Part shown: positions 56,718 to 64,000 of the stretch, one piece after another
How positions within the stretch are numbered: the stretch's first letter is position 1
How the letters are laid out: every line of letters begins with the position of its first letter
Notes under the pieces: model-generated
The model's database searches: none
What the model saw: only the letters and a program-made list of their open reading frames with translations
Told to the model about the DNA's origin: nothing
Position numbers and translations under genes: made by a program
Assembly: GCF_040681875.1 (NCBI RefSeq)
Contig: NZ_JBFAZP010000004.1
Location: 620,001 to 684,000 of the forward strand
Origin: Longispora sp040681875
GTDB lineage: Bacteria > Actinomycetota > Actinomycetes > Mycobacteriales > Micromonosporaceae
Direction of reading: 5' to 3'
Length of the DNA stretch: 64,000 bases

Positions 56718-57557
56718 TCACTCCCCGCCCAGGTAGACCCGCCGGGCGGTGCCGGCGAAGACCGCCCGCCGCTCGTCGTCCGACAGCCCGGCCAGCGCCG
56801 TCTCCGTCACCTCCACCACCTGTGGGTACGAGGCGGCCAGCGTGCACACCGGCCAGTCCGAGCCGAACATGAGCCGGTCGGGGCCGAACGTGGCGAGCGC
56901 GTGGTCGACGTACCCGGCGAGGTCCCCGGGTTTCCAGCCCGCCCACGCCGCCTCCGTGACCAGGCCCGACAGCTTCGCGGTGACATTGGGCTCGGCGGCC
57001 AGCGCGGCGAGCCGGTCGGCCCACGGCTGCCACGCGCCGGCCGCGATCGGGGGCTTCGCCAGGTGGTCGAGGACGAAGCTCACGTCGGGCAGCAGCCGGA
57101 CGGCCTCGACGGCGGCCGGCAGCAGCGCCGGCGTGACCAGCAGGTCGTAGGCGAGCCCGTCGAGCGCCCGCAGGCCCGCGAGCACCTCGGGCCGGAGCAG
57201 CCAGCGCCGGTCGGGCTCGTCCTGCACCTGGTGCCGGACCCCGACCAGGGCCGCGCCGCCCGGCCCGGCCCGCAGGTCCGCGAGCTGGGCGGGCACGTCG
57301 CCGGTCAGGTCCAGCCAGCCGACCACGCCGCCGACCAGCGGGTGGCCGGCGGCCGTGGCCAGCAGTTCGCGGGTCTCGTCCAGGTCGGAGACGGCCTGCA
57401 CCACGATCGTCGCGTCCACCCCGGCGGCGGCGGCCAGGGGCGCGAGCCGGTCCGGGTCGAACCTGCCCCGCAGCGGGTCGGCCCACGGGCCGTCCATCCA
57501 CGGGTAGGCGCGCGTGGCGACGTCCCACAGGTGGTGGTGCGCGTCGATCCGACCCAT
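56718..57557 (-). CDS. L-fuconolactonase (amidohydrolase family)
   Basis: 279-residue TIM-barrel hydrolase that opens L-fucono-1,5- or 1,4-lactone to L-fuconate. The metal motif is DAHHHLWD (residues 5-12), with the barrel blocks FVLDHLAKPPI and LMFGSDWPVCTL carrying the later His and Asp ligands. The family (COG3618) covers fucono-, rhamnono- and galactono-lactonases; the assignment to fuconate rests on the adjacent fuconate dehydratase. AGGAG precedes ATG 57557, 2 bases after the permease stop. Confidence 0.85.
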   Translation of the reverse strand: MGRIDAHHHLWDVATRAYPWMDGPWADPLRGRFDPDRLAPLAAAAGVDATIVVQAVSDLDETRELLATAAGHPLVGGVVGWLDLTGDVPAQLADLRAGPGGAALVGVRHQVQDEPDRRWLLRPEVLAGLRALDGLAYDLLVTPALLPAAVEAVRLLPDVSFVLDHLAKPPIAAGAWQPWADRLAALAAEPNVTAKLSGLVTEAAWAGWKPGDLAGYVDHALATFGPDRLMFGSDWPVCTLAASYPQVVEVTETALAGLSDDERRAVFAGTARRVYLGGE

Positions 57558-57559
57558 CG

Positions 57560-58555
57560 TCACTCCTGTGTCCGGCCGGAGGTGACGCGGGCGAGCATCA
57601 GCGCCACGAGGATGATCGCCCCGTTGAGCGCCCCGATCCACTGCGCGGGCACCCCGGCGAGGGTGAGCACATTCTGCACCAGGTACAGCAGCAGGATGCC
57701 CGTGAACGCGCCGAAGATGGTGCCCTTGCCGCCGTTCAGGCTGACGCCGCCGATCACGGCCGCCGCGAACACCGTGAAGATCGCGCCCTGGCCCTGGGCG
57801 GCGGCGACCGAGGCGAGCCGGCCGGTGAGCAGCAGCCCGCCCAGCGCGGCCAGCAGGCCGGCGATGATCAGCACCGTCCACAGCACCCGGTCGACCCGGA
57901 TGCCGGCGGCGCGGGCCGCATCGGGGTTGCCGCCGATCGCGTACAGGGACCGGCCGAAGCGGGTGAACCCGGCGATCACCACGAACGCGGCGAACAGGGC
58001 CACGCAGATCCAGATCGAGGCGGGCAGGCCCAGCCAGACGGCGTTGCCCAGGTACAGGAACGACTCCGGCAGGTTGAAGAACGTCTTCCCGCCGCTGATC
58101 CCGGTGAGCAGCCCGCGCAGCACGATCAGCATGCCCAGGGTCACGATGAACCCGTTCAGCTGGAACTTCACGATCAACAGGCCGTTGACCAGGCCGATCA
58201 GCGCCCCGACCGCGAGGGCCACCGGCACCGCGAGGGCCGGGGGCAGCACCCCGAGGCCGTGGGTGACCCCGGGCTCCAGGACCAGCCAGGCCGCCACCCC
58301 GGGCGCGAGCCCGAACGTCGACTCCAGCGACAGGTCCATCTTCCCGGCGATCAGCACGAGTGCCTGGGCGAGGACGAGCAGCGAGATCTCCGACTGCTGC
58401 TGGAGCACGTTGACCAGGTTGTCCCAGTGCAGGAAGACCGGGTTCACCAGGTACCCGACGATGGCGATCACGATGATCGCCGGCACCAGGGCGAGGTCGC
58501 GGAGCCTGGCGAGCCGGAGTCCTCCGGTCCGGTGGGCGAGGGTCTGGGTGGTCAT
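57560..58555 (-). CDS. Sugar ABC transporter permease (RbsC type)
   Basis: 331-residue permease of a CUT2 monosaccharide importer with about ten membrane segments. Family blocks include LAGKMDLSLESTFGLAPGV, NGFIVTLGMLIVLRGL, FGRSLYAIGGNPDAARAAGI and AAVIGGVSLNGGKGTIFGAFTGILLL. ATG 58555 overlaps the ATPase stop. A single permease gene is normal for CUT2 systems, which work as a homodimer. Confidence 0.92.
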   Translation of the reverse strand: MTTQTLAHRTGGLRLARLRDLALVPAIIVIAIVGYLVNPVFLHWDNLVNVLQQQSEISLLVLAQALVLIAGKMDLSLESTFGLAPGVAAWLVLEPGVTHGLGVLPPALAVPVALAVGALIGLVNGLLIVKFQLNGFIVTLGMLIVLRGLLTGISGGKTFFNLPESFLYLGNAVWLGLPASIWICVALFAAFVVIAGFTRFGRSLYAIGGNPDAARAAGIRVDRVLWTVLIIAGLLAALGGLLLTGRLASVAAAQGQGAIFTVFAAAVIGGVSLNGGKGTIFGAFTGILLLYLVQNVLTLAGVPAQWIGALNGAIILVALMLARVTSGRTQE

Positions 58556-60060
58556 GACGAGACACCTTCCATGGCGGCGATCAGTGCGTGGTCGTGCCAG
58601 CCCCGGGGCATCTCGTCCACGACGGTTCCCTTGTAGAGCACGAGTACCCGGTCGGCGGGGCGCAGGTCGTCCAGGTCGTCGGAGACGATCAGCACCCCGG
58701 CGCCCCGGGCCGCCGCGTCGGTGGCGGCGGCCAGCAGGGTCTCCTTGGCCCGGACGTCCACCCCGGCGGTGGGTTGCAGCAGGACCAGGGCGGTCGGGTC
58801 GTTGGCCAGCGCCCGGGCCATCACGACCTTCTGCTGGTTGCCCCCGGACAGGTCCTGCACGGGCTGTTCGGGGCCGGCGGCCTTGATGCCCAGCTCCCGG
58901 ATGGCCCGCTCGCCCAGGGCCGTGCGGCGGGCGGCGCTGAGGAAGCCCCACCGCCCGAGCCGGCCGGGCACGGTCATCGTGGCGTTCTCGGCGATGGACA
59001 GCCCCGGGACCAGCCCCTCGTGGTGCCGGTCCTGGGGCACGAAGCCCACCCCGGCGGCCAGCGCGTCCGGCACGCTGCCCGACCGCAGCCGCCGGCCGCC
59101 GACCTCGACCGTGCCGGTGGTGGCCGGGCGCAGTCCGACGACGGTCTCGGCGGCGGCCATCTTGCCCGAACCCCCCGATCCGGCCAGCCCCACCACCTCC
59201 CCCGGCGCGACGGACAGCGAGAGCCCGGCGAACACCCCGGCCACGGACAGGTCGGTCACCCGCAGCGCCGGCACCGCGCCCGTCGCCGGGGCCGGCCGGT
59301 CGCCGGGCATCGCGACCAGGCCCGTCGCCTCGCCGGTCATGGCGGCCACCAGGTCCGGCTTGGGCAGGTCGGCCACCGGGGCGGTGAGGATGTGCCCGGC
59401 GTCGCGCATCACGGTCACCGTGTCGCACACCTGGTACACCTCCTCCAGGTGGTGGCTGATGAACAGGAACGTGACACCCTGCTCCTTCAGCGCCGTCATC
59501 CGGTCGAACAGGCCCGCGATGGCCTGGCCGTCGAGCTGGGCGGTCGGCTCGTCGAGGATGATGAACCGGGAGCCGTACGACAGCGCGCGGGCGATCTCCA
59601 CGAGCTGGCGCTGCTCGACGGGCAGCTCGGCCGCCGGTACCCGGACGTCGACACGCACGTCCCAGGTCTCCAGCAGCTCCCGGGCCTGGCGGCGGACGCT
59701 GCCCCAGCCGATCAGCCCGGCGCGGGTGTGCGCCTGCCGGTTGAGGAACACGTTCTCCGCCACCGAGAGCGACCCGATGATGGTGGACTTCTGGTACACG
59801 CAGGCGACGTGCGAACGCCAGCCCTCCCGGTCGCCGATCGGCGGGGCGGGCGTCCCCCCGAAGGACACCGTTCCGGTGTCGGGGGCCTGGAGCCCCGTCA
59901 GCAGGGACACCAGCGTGGACTTGCCGGCGCCGTTGCGTCCGACCAGGGCGTGGATCTCCCCCGGTTCGACCCGGAGGGACACGTCACGCAGGGCGACGGT
60001 GACGCCGTAGCGCTTCGACACCGCCTCGGCCGCGACGACGGGAGGGCTGGGGTTCGTCAT
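58552..60060 (-). CDS. Sugar ABC transporter ATPase (RbsA type, two domains)
   Basis: 502-residue tandem ATPase. The first domain is canonical: Walker A GRNGAGKSTLVSLL, signature-like LPVEQRQLVEIARAL, Walker B FIILDEPTAQLD. The second domain has a degenerate Walker A (AGSGGSGKMAAAETV) with signature DLSGGNQQKVVMARAL and LVLLQPTAGVD, where the catalytic Glu is replaced (Gln-Pro-Thr), as usual for RbsA proteins with one competent site. Overlaps the genes on both sides by ATGA. Confidence 0.93.
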   Translation of the reverse strand: MTNPSPPVVAAEAVSKRYGVTVALRDVSLRVEPGEIHALVGRNGAGKSTLVSLLTGLQAPDTGTVSFGGTPAPPIGDREGWRSHVACVYQKSTIIGSLSVAENVFLNRQAHTRAGLIGWGSVRRQARELLETWDVRVDVRVPAAELPVEQRQLVEIARALSYGSRFIILDEPTAQLDGQAIAGLFDRMTALKEQGVTFLFISHHLEEVYQVCDTVTVMRDAGHILTAPVADLPKPDLVAAMTGEATGLVAMPGDRPAPATGAVPALRVTDLSVAGVFAGLSLSVAPGEVVGLAGSGGSGKMAAAETVVGLRPATTGTVEVGGRRLRSGSVPDALAAGVGFVPQDRHHEGLVPGLSIAENATMTVPGRLGRWGFLSAARRTALGERAIRELGIKAAGPEQPVQDLSGGNQQKVVMARALANDPTALVLLQPTAGVDVRAKETLLAAATDAAARGAGVLIVSDDLDDLRPADRVLVLYKGTVVDEMPRGWHDHALIAAMEGVSS

Positions 60061-61097
60061 TTGATCTGGTTCCCCCACAGCGCGGGGTCGTCGGACTTCT
60101 TCGAGCCCGGGAACGACCCGTCCTTGGTGACCAGCGGGGCGGGGAGCTGGTCCTCCATCAGGCCCGGCCGGACCCCGACGATGGTGGAGTCGTGGTCGGT
60201 CGCGCCCAGCTGGAACGTCTTGCCGTCGATGGCGGCCTTGACGTAGAACAGCGCCCACTTGGCGTACAGGTCGGCGGGCTGGGACACCGTGGCGTCGATG
60301 TCGCCGTCCGCGATGGCCTTGAGCTCCTGCGGGATGCCGTCGTTGGACACGATGAACACGTGCTTCGGGTCGCTCGGCGGGACCAGCATGCCCTTCTGCT
60401 TGAGCACCTGCAGGGTCGGGTTGAGGAACACGCCGCCGGCCTGCATGTAGATGCCCTTGAGGTCGGGGTGCGCGGCGATCGTGGTCTGGAGCTTGTTGGC
60501 CGCGACGTCGCCCTTCCAGTCCGTGGCCAGGCCGATGACCTGCACGTTCGGGAACTTCGTCTTCATGCAGTCATTGAACGCCTCGGTCCGGTCCCGGCCG
60601 TTGATCGACGCGAGGTCGCCCTGGAGCATCGCGACCTTGCCCTTGCCCTCGAGCTTCGCGCCGAGGAAGTCGCAGGCCTTGGTGCCGTAGGCGCGGTTGT
60701 CGGCGCGGACCACCATGAACACGTCGCCCACGTCGGGCCGGGTGTCGACGGTGACGACCGGGATCTTCTTCGCCTTGAGCTGGGCGAGGGTGGGCGAGAT
60801 GGCCGCGGTGTCCTGCGGGGCCATCACGACGCCCTTGACGCCCTGGCTGATCAGCGCCTGGATGTTGGCGGCCAGCTTGGCGACGTCGTTCTCCGAGTTG
60901 GAGGTCTTCAGTTCCAGCCCGAGGGACTTGGCCTGCTCCGGGGCGTACTTGATGTAGGAGTTCCAGAAGTCGGAGTCCGAGCGCGGGTAGTCGACCCCGA
61001 CGACGGAGCCGCCGGAGCCGGCCTTGTCGGTGGAGTTGCCGCAGCCGGTGACGACGAGAGCCAGTGCGGCGAGTACCGCTGTCGCGACGCGTTTCAT
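60057..61097 (-). CDS. Sugar-binding lipoprotein of the CUT2 importer
   Basis: 346-residue periplasmic-binding protein type I. The lipobox is VVTGC (Cys19), then a Gly/Ser-rich spacer. The fold is of the ribose/xylose/rhamnose-binding type (VGVDYPRSDSDFWNSYIKY, ISQGVKGVVMAPQDTAAISPTL, IPVVTVDTRPD, VFIVSNDGIPQELKAIADGDIDATVSQP). AAGGAG precedes ATG 61097. The operon context suggests L-fucose or a close deoxysugar as ligand. Confidence 0.9.
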   Translation of the reverse strand: MKRVATAVLAALALVVTGCGNSTDKAGSGGSVVGVDYPRSDSDFWNSYIKYAPEQAKSLGLELKTSNSENDVAKLAANIQALISQGVKGVVMAPQDTAAISPTLAQLKAKKIPVVTVDTRPDVGDVFMVVRADNRAYGTKACDFLGAKLEGKGKVAMLQGDLASINGRDRTEAFNDCMKTKFPNVQVIGLATDWKGDVAANKLQTTIAAHPDLKGIYMQAGGVFLNPTLQVLKQKGMLVPPSDPKHVFIVSNDGIPQELKAIADGDIDATVSQPADLYAKWALFYVKAAIDGKTFQLGATDHDSTIVGVRPGLMEDQLPAPLVTKDGSFPGSKKSDDPALWGNQIK

Positions 61098-61864
61098 GAT
61101 CGTGCTCCTTCGGGGGGCGGGGTGGGGCGGATCCGGAGTCCGGCCATGCCGCCGTCGACGGCGAGGGAGATCCCCGTGACGGCGGCGGCGGCCGGGCTGG
61201 CCAGGTAGGCGATCGCGTGCGCGACCTCCTCGGCGGTGACGAGCCGCCCGCTGGGTTGGCGGGCGGCCAGCGCCGCTCGTTCCGCTTCGGGGTCAGCCGC
61301 GGCGGCGAGCAGCCGTTCCACCCAGGGGGTGGCCGCCGTGCCGGGGTTCACGCACGTGACCCGGACGCCCTCGCGGACGTGGTCGGCGGCCATGGCCAGG
61401 GTGAGCGAGAGGACGGCGCCCTTGGTGGCCGAGTACAGGGCGCGGTTCGGGAGGCCGGCGGTGGCCGCGATCGAGCAGGTGTTGACGATCGCGGCGTGCG
61501 CCGACGCCCTCAGGTGCGGCAGGGCGGCCCGGGAGACCCGGACCATGCCGGTCACGTTGACGTCGTACACCCGGGCCCATTCGGCGTCGTCGTTGTCCTC
61601 GACGGTGCCGGCCGCGCCGATGCCGGCGTTGTTGACCACGATGTCGAGTCCGCCGAACGCGGCGACGGCGGCGGCCACGGCGGCCCGGACGGACGCGTCG
61701 TCGGCGACGTCGGCGCGCAGGCCGAGCAGGGGGGCCGGGACGTCGGTGCCCAGGTCGAGGGTGGCGACCTTCGCGCCCCGCTCGGCGAGCAGCAGGGCCG
61801 TGGCGAGGCCGATGCCGGAGGCGCCGCCGGTGACCAGGGCGGACAGGCCGGCGAAGTCGTTCAT
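61094..61864 (-). CDS. 2-keto-3-deoxy-L-fuconate dehydrogenase (SDR family)
   Basis: 256-residue classical SDR. The NAD loop is TGGASGIGLATALLLAERG, the active site is Ser in NTCSIAATAGLPNRALYSATKGAV with Tyr-x-x-x-Lys, and the adenine stretch is LDIVVNNAGIG. The C-terminal block VNPGTAATPWVERLLAAAADPEAERAALAARQPSGRLV, read in pieces, is the pattern seen in dehydrogenases next to fuconate dehydratases, which oxidise 2-keto-3-deoxyfuconate to the 2,4-diketo acid. L-fucose dehydrogenase activity is a less likely alternative. Confidence 0.85.
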   Translation of the reverse strand: MNDFAGLSALVTGGASGIGLATALLLAERGAKVATLDLGTDVPAPLLGLRADVADDASVRAAVAAAVAAFGGLDIVVNNAGIGAAGTVEDNDDAEWARVYDVNVTGMVRVSRAALPHLRASAHAAIVNTCSIAATAGLPNRALYSATKGAVLSLTLAMAADHVREGVRVTCVNPGTAATPWVERLLAAAADPEAERAALAARQPSGRLVTAEEVAHAIAYLASPAAAAVTGISLAVDGGMAGLRIRPTPPPEGARS

Positions 61865-63180
61865 CGCGCCTCCCCTTCGCCGCGCGCGGGGCCGTCGAGC
61901 TGCCACGCCGCGCCGTCCGGGTAGGAGTAGGTGGCCAGGGATTCCGGCAGCATCCGGGCGGACATCCCCGGCGCGGTCGGCGCGAGGTAGTGCCCGTCGA
62001 CGATCCGGACCGGGTCCGCGAAGTGCTCGTGCAGGTGGTCGACGTACTCGATCACCCGGTTCTCGGTGCTGCCGGACACGGCCACGTAGTCGAACATGGA
62101 CAGGTGCTGGACCAGTTCGCACAGGCCCACTCCCCCGGCGTGCGGGCACACCGGCACCCCGAACTTCGCGGCCAGCAGCAGGATCGCCACGTTCTCGGTG
62201 ACCCCGCCGACCCGGCACGCGTCGAGCTGCACCACGTCGACGGCGCCGGCCTGCAGCAGCTGCTTGAACATGACCCGGTTGTGGGTGTGCTCGCCGGTGG
62301 CGACCTTGACGGGCGCGACGGCCCGGCGGATGGCGGCGTGCCCGAGGATGTCGTCCGGGGACGTGGGCTCCTCGATCCACCACGGGTCGTAGGGCGCGAG
62401 GCGTTCCACCCACTCGATGGCCTGGTCGACGTCCCAGCGCTGGTTGGCGTCGACGGCGATCCGGATGTCCGGGCCGACGGCGTCGCGGGCGAGGGCGAGG
62501 CGGCGCAGGTCCTCGTCGAGGTCGGCCCCGACCTTGAGCTTGATCTGGGTGTACCCGTCGGCGACGGCCTCGCGGGCCAGCCGGACCAGCTTGTCGTCGG
62601 TGTAGCCGAGCCAGCCGGGCGTGGTGGTGTAGGCGGGGTAGCCCGTCGCCCGCAGCAGGGCCTCCCGGGAGGCCCGCCCGGCGACCCGGCTCTTGAGCAG
62701 GTCGAGGGCCTCGGACGGGGTGAGCGCGTCGGTCAGGTAGCGCCAGTCGACCAGGTCGACGATCTTCTCCGGGGAGTAGTCGGCGAGCAGTTTCCAGACC
62801 GGCTTGCCGGCGACCGTGCCGGCCAGGTCGAACGCGGCGTTGACCAGGGCGGCGACGGCCATGTGCGAGGCGCCCTTCTCGGGGCCCAGCCAGCGCAGCT
62901 GCGAGTCGCCGGTCAGCCGGCGGGAGAACTCGCCCAGGTCGTCGAGGTCGAGTTCGCGGCCGACGACGAGGGGGGCGTGCGCGTGGATCGCGGCGGCGCA
63001 CACGTCGTTGCCCCGGCCGATGGTGAAGCAGAAGCCGTGGCCCTCGCCGGCGTCGGTGCGCAGGACGACGTACGCGGCGGAGTAGTCGGGGTCGGGGTTC
63101 ATCGCGTCGGAGCCGTGCAGCTCGCGGGAGGTGGGGAACCGGATGTCGCGGACGTCGAGGCCGGTGACGGTGACTCTCAT
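61861..63180 (-). CDS. fucD: L-fuconate dehydratase (enolase superfamily)
   Basis: 439-residue dehydratase that turns L-fuconate into 2-keto-3-deoxy-L-fuconate. The sequence follows the ENOSF1/XCC4069 type along its length: DVRDIRFPTSRELHGSDAMNPDPDYSAAYVV at the start, WLGPEKGASHMA, YPAYTTTPGWLGY, and EYVDHLHEHF near the end. Active-site residues are Lys214 and Lys216 (IKLK), metal ligands Asp244, Glu270 and Glu297, Asn246, and the base His347 in CPHAGGVGLCE. ATG 63180 and the stop both overlap neighbouring genes (ATGA). Confidence 0.93.
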   Translation of the reverse strand: MRVTVTGLDVRDIRFPTSRELHGSDAMNPDPDYSAAYVVLRTDAGEGHGFCFTIGRGNDVCAAAIHAHAPLVVGRELDLDDLGEFSRRLTGDSQLRWLGPEKGASHMAVAALVNAAFDLAGTVAGKPVWKLLADYSPEKIVDLVDWRYLTDALTPSEALDLLKSRVAGRASREALLRATGYPAYTTTPGWLGYTDDKLVRLAREAVADGYTQIKLKVGADLDEDLRRLALARDAVGPDIRIAVDANQRWDVDQAIEWVERLAPYDPWWIEEPTSPDDILGHAAIRRAVAPVKVATGEHTHNRVMFKQLLQAGAVDVVQLDACRVGGVTENVAILLLAAKFGVPVCPHAGGVGLCELVQHLSMFDYVAVSGSTENRVIEYVDHLHEHFADPVRIVDGHYLAPTAPGMSARMLPESLATYSYPDGAAWQLDGPARGEGEAR

Positions 63181-64000
63181 GCCTGGCCCACCGTCTGGCG
63201 CTGCCGGCCGAGGCGGTCGATCTCGACCTCGACGGTCATGCCGGCGCGCAGGTAGGCGGCCTCGCCGATGCCGAGGGCGACCCCCGCGGGCGTCCCCGTG
63301 TTGATGACGTCCCCGGGTTCGAGCACCATGAACTGGCTGAGGTACTCGACCACCTCGTACACCCCGAAGATCATGTTCTTCGTGTTGCCGTTCTGGCGGA
63401 GTTCGCCGTCGACCCACAACCGCATGCCGAGGTCCTGCGGGTCGCCCACCTCGTCGGCGGTGACCAGCCACGGGCCGAGCGGGTTGAACGTCTCGCAGGA
63501 CTTGCCCTTGTCCCAGGTGCCGCCGCGCTCCAGCTGGAACTCGCGCTCGGAGACGTCGTTGCTGACCGCGTACCCGGCGATGACGCCGGCCGCCGCGCCC
63601 GGCTCCAGGTAGCGGGCGGTCGCGCCGATCACGACGGCCAACTCGACCTCGTAGTCCGTCTTGCGGCTGCGGCGCGGGACGAGCACCTCGTCGTCCGGCC
63701 CGACCACCGTGTTGGCGGCCTTCATGAACACGACCGGCTCGGTGGGGATCTCCGCGCCGCTCTCTTCGGCGTGGTCGCGGTAGTTCAGGCCGACGCAGAC
63801 GACCTTGCCGGGGCGGGCGACCGGCGGCCCGTACCGCACGGGGCCGGTGATCTCCGGCAGCGAGCGCTCGGCGCGCACCCGGTCGGGGCCGCCGCCGGCC
63901 AGGAACGCGCCGTCGATGTCGCCGGTGAGGCCGGAGAGGTCCAGCAGGCGGCCGTCTTCGGCGAGCAGCGCGGGGCGTTCGGCGCCGCTGGGTCCCACGC
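63177..64000 (-). CDS. 2,4-diketo-3-deoxy-L-fuconate hydrolase (FAH family), 5' end cut by window
   Basis: Fumarylacetoacetate-hydrolase-fold enzyme that splits the diketo acid into pyruvate and L-lactate. The visible 274 residues show the family core: VVCVGLNYRDHAEESGAEIPTEPVVFMKAANTVVGP in sections, the metal-binding VELAVVIG, DVSEREFQLERGGTWDKGKS and the end PGDVINTGTPAGVALG. The GTG at 63998 is in frame but the family normally has about five more residues (ending ...RVGP), so the true start lies just beyond base 64000. It is the first visible gene of the operon. Confidence 0.88.
   Translation of the reverse strand, partial: VGPSGAERPALLAEDGRLLDLSGLTGDIDGAFLAGGGPDRVRAERSLPEITGPVRYGPPVARPGKVVCVGLNYRDHAEESGAEIPTEPVVFMKAANTVVGPDDEVLVPRRSRKTDYEVELAVVIGATARYLEPGAAAGVIAGYAVSNDVSEREFQLERGGTWDKGKSCETFNPLGPWLVTADEVGDPQDLGMRLWVDGELRQNGNTKNMIFGVYEVVEYLSQFMVLEPGDVINTGTPAGVALGIGEAAYLRAGMTVEVEIDRLGRQRQTVGQA

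Overview
The window is very GC-rich DNA from a filamentous-type actinobacterium, most likely a Micromonosporaceae or close relative. This rests on codon use, frequent GTG/TTG starts, leaderless genes with a -10 box 6-8 bases before the start codon, Tat/Sec-exported carbohydrate enzymes with CBM35 modules, and a GH46 chitosanase. No rRNA, tRNA or CRISPR array was seen.

Layout. 1-12.7 kb is mixed housekeeping and accessory sequence: an FtsX-type ABC permease cut by the left edge, an MBL-fold hydrolase, a HAD phosphatase, an SMR pump, a secreted phosphoesterase/MFS/beta-propeller operon, a double GNAT, an atypical SDR, a Gfo/Idh/MocA oxidoreductase and an unusual S8-like peptidase. 12.8-18.6 kb (minus strand) holds the most unusual unit: a dikinase-like protein, an MFS transporter and an ATP-grasp ligase, followed by a short threonyl-tRNA synthetase paralogue. 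The paralogue has its own promoter, a leaderless threonine-rich leader peptide and a terminator hairpin, i.e. a classical attenuator. I read this as a candidate small-molecule pathway with an inducible ThrRS. 18.8-29.8 kb carries a secreted HAD protein, an ABC exporter, a GH46 chitosanase behind a perfect 14-bp inverted-repeat operator, a DHA2 exporter, and a six-domain secreted PQQ-type sugar dehydrogenase (CBM35-CBM35-Fn3-Fn3-GSDH-PEBP) with a near copy of one operator arm. A two-gene operon of unknown function follows.

29.8-49.6 kb is a sugar-acid and glycan region. IclR regulates (probably) 5-dehydro-4-deoxyglucarate dehydratase, glucarate dehydratase and an unknown barrel protein. A divergent carbohydrate ABC operon (binding protein, two permeases, BNR-type protein) is interrupted by a TnpB element and contains a 34-residue overlapping small ORF. 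A GH95-like enzyme with CBM35 faces it. A complete pqqABCDE operon follows, overlapping a CBM35-GH105 enzyme, then a second IclR regulator with a 14-codon coupled upstream ORF.

50-53.8 kb holds a 2H phosphoesterase, a methyltransferase and two related membrane/soluble proteins. 53.8-64 kb is one tightly overlapped minus-strand operon for oxidative L-fucose catabolism: diketo-deoxyfuconate hydrolase (cut by the right edge), L-fuconate dehydratase, 2-keto-3-deoxyfuconate dehydrogenase, an RbsBAC-like ABC importer, L-fuconolactonase, and lutABC, which can burn the lactate the pathway releases. The upstream GH95 enzyme could supply the fucose; the first fucose dehydrogenase is not visible.

Several intergenic gaps, and the 5' end of pqqE, hold degenerate short tandem repeats (13, 18 or 20 bp units), a recurring feature of this genome. 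All functions are inferred from reading sequence motifs; no database search was run.
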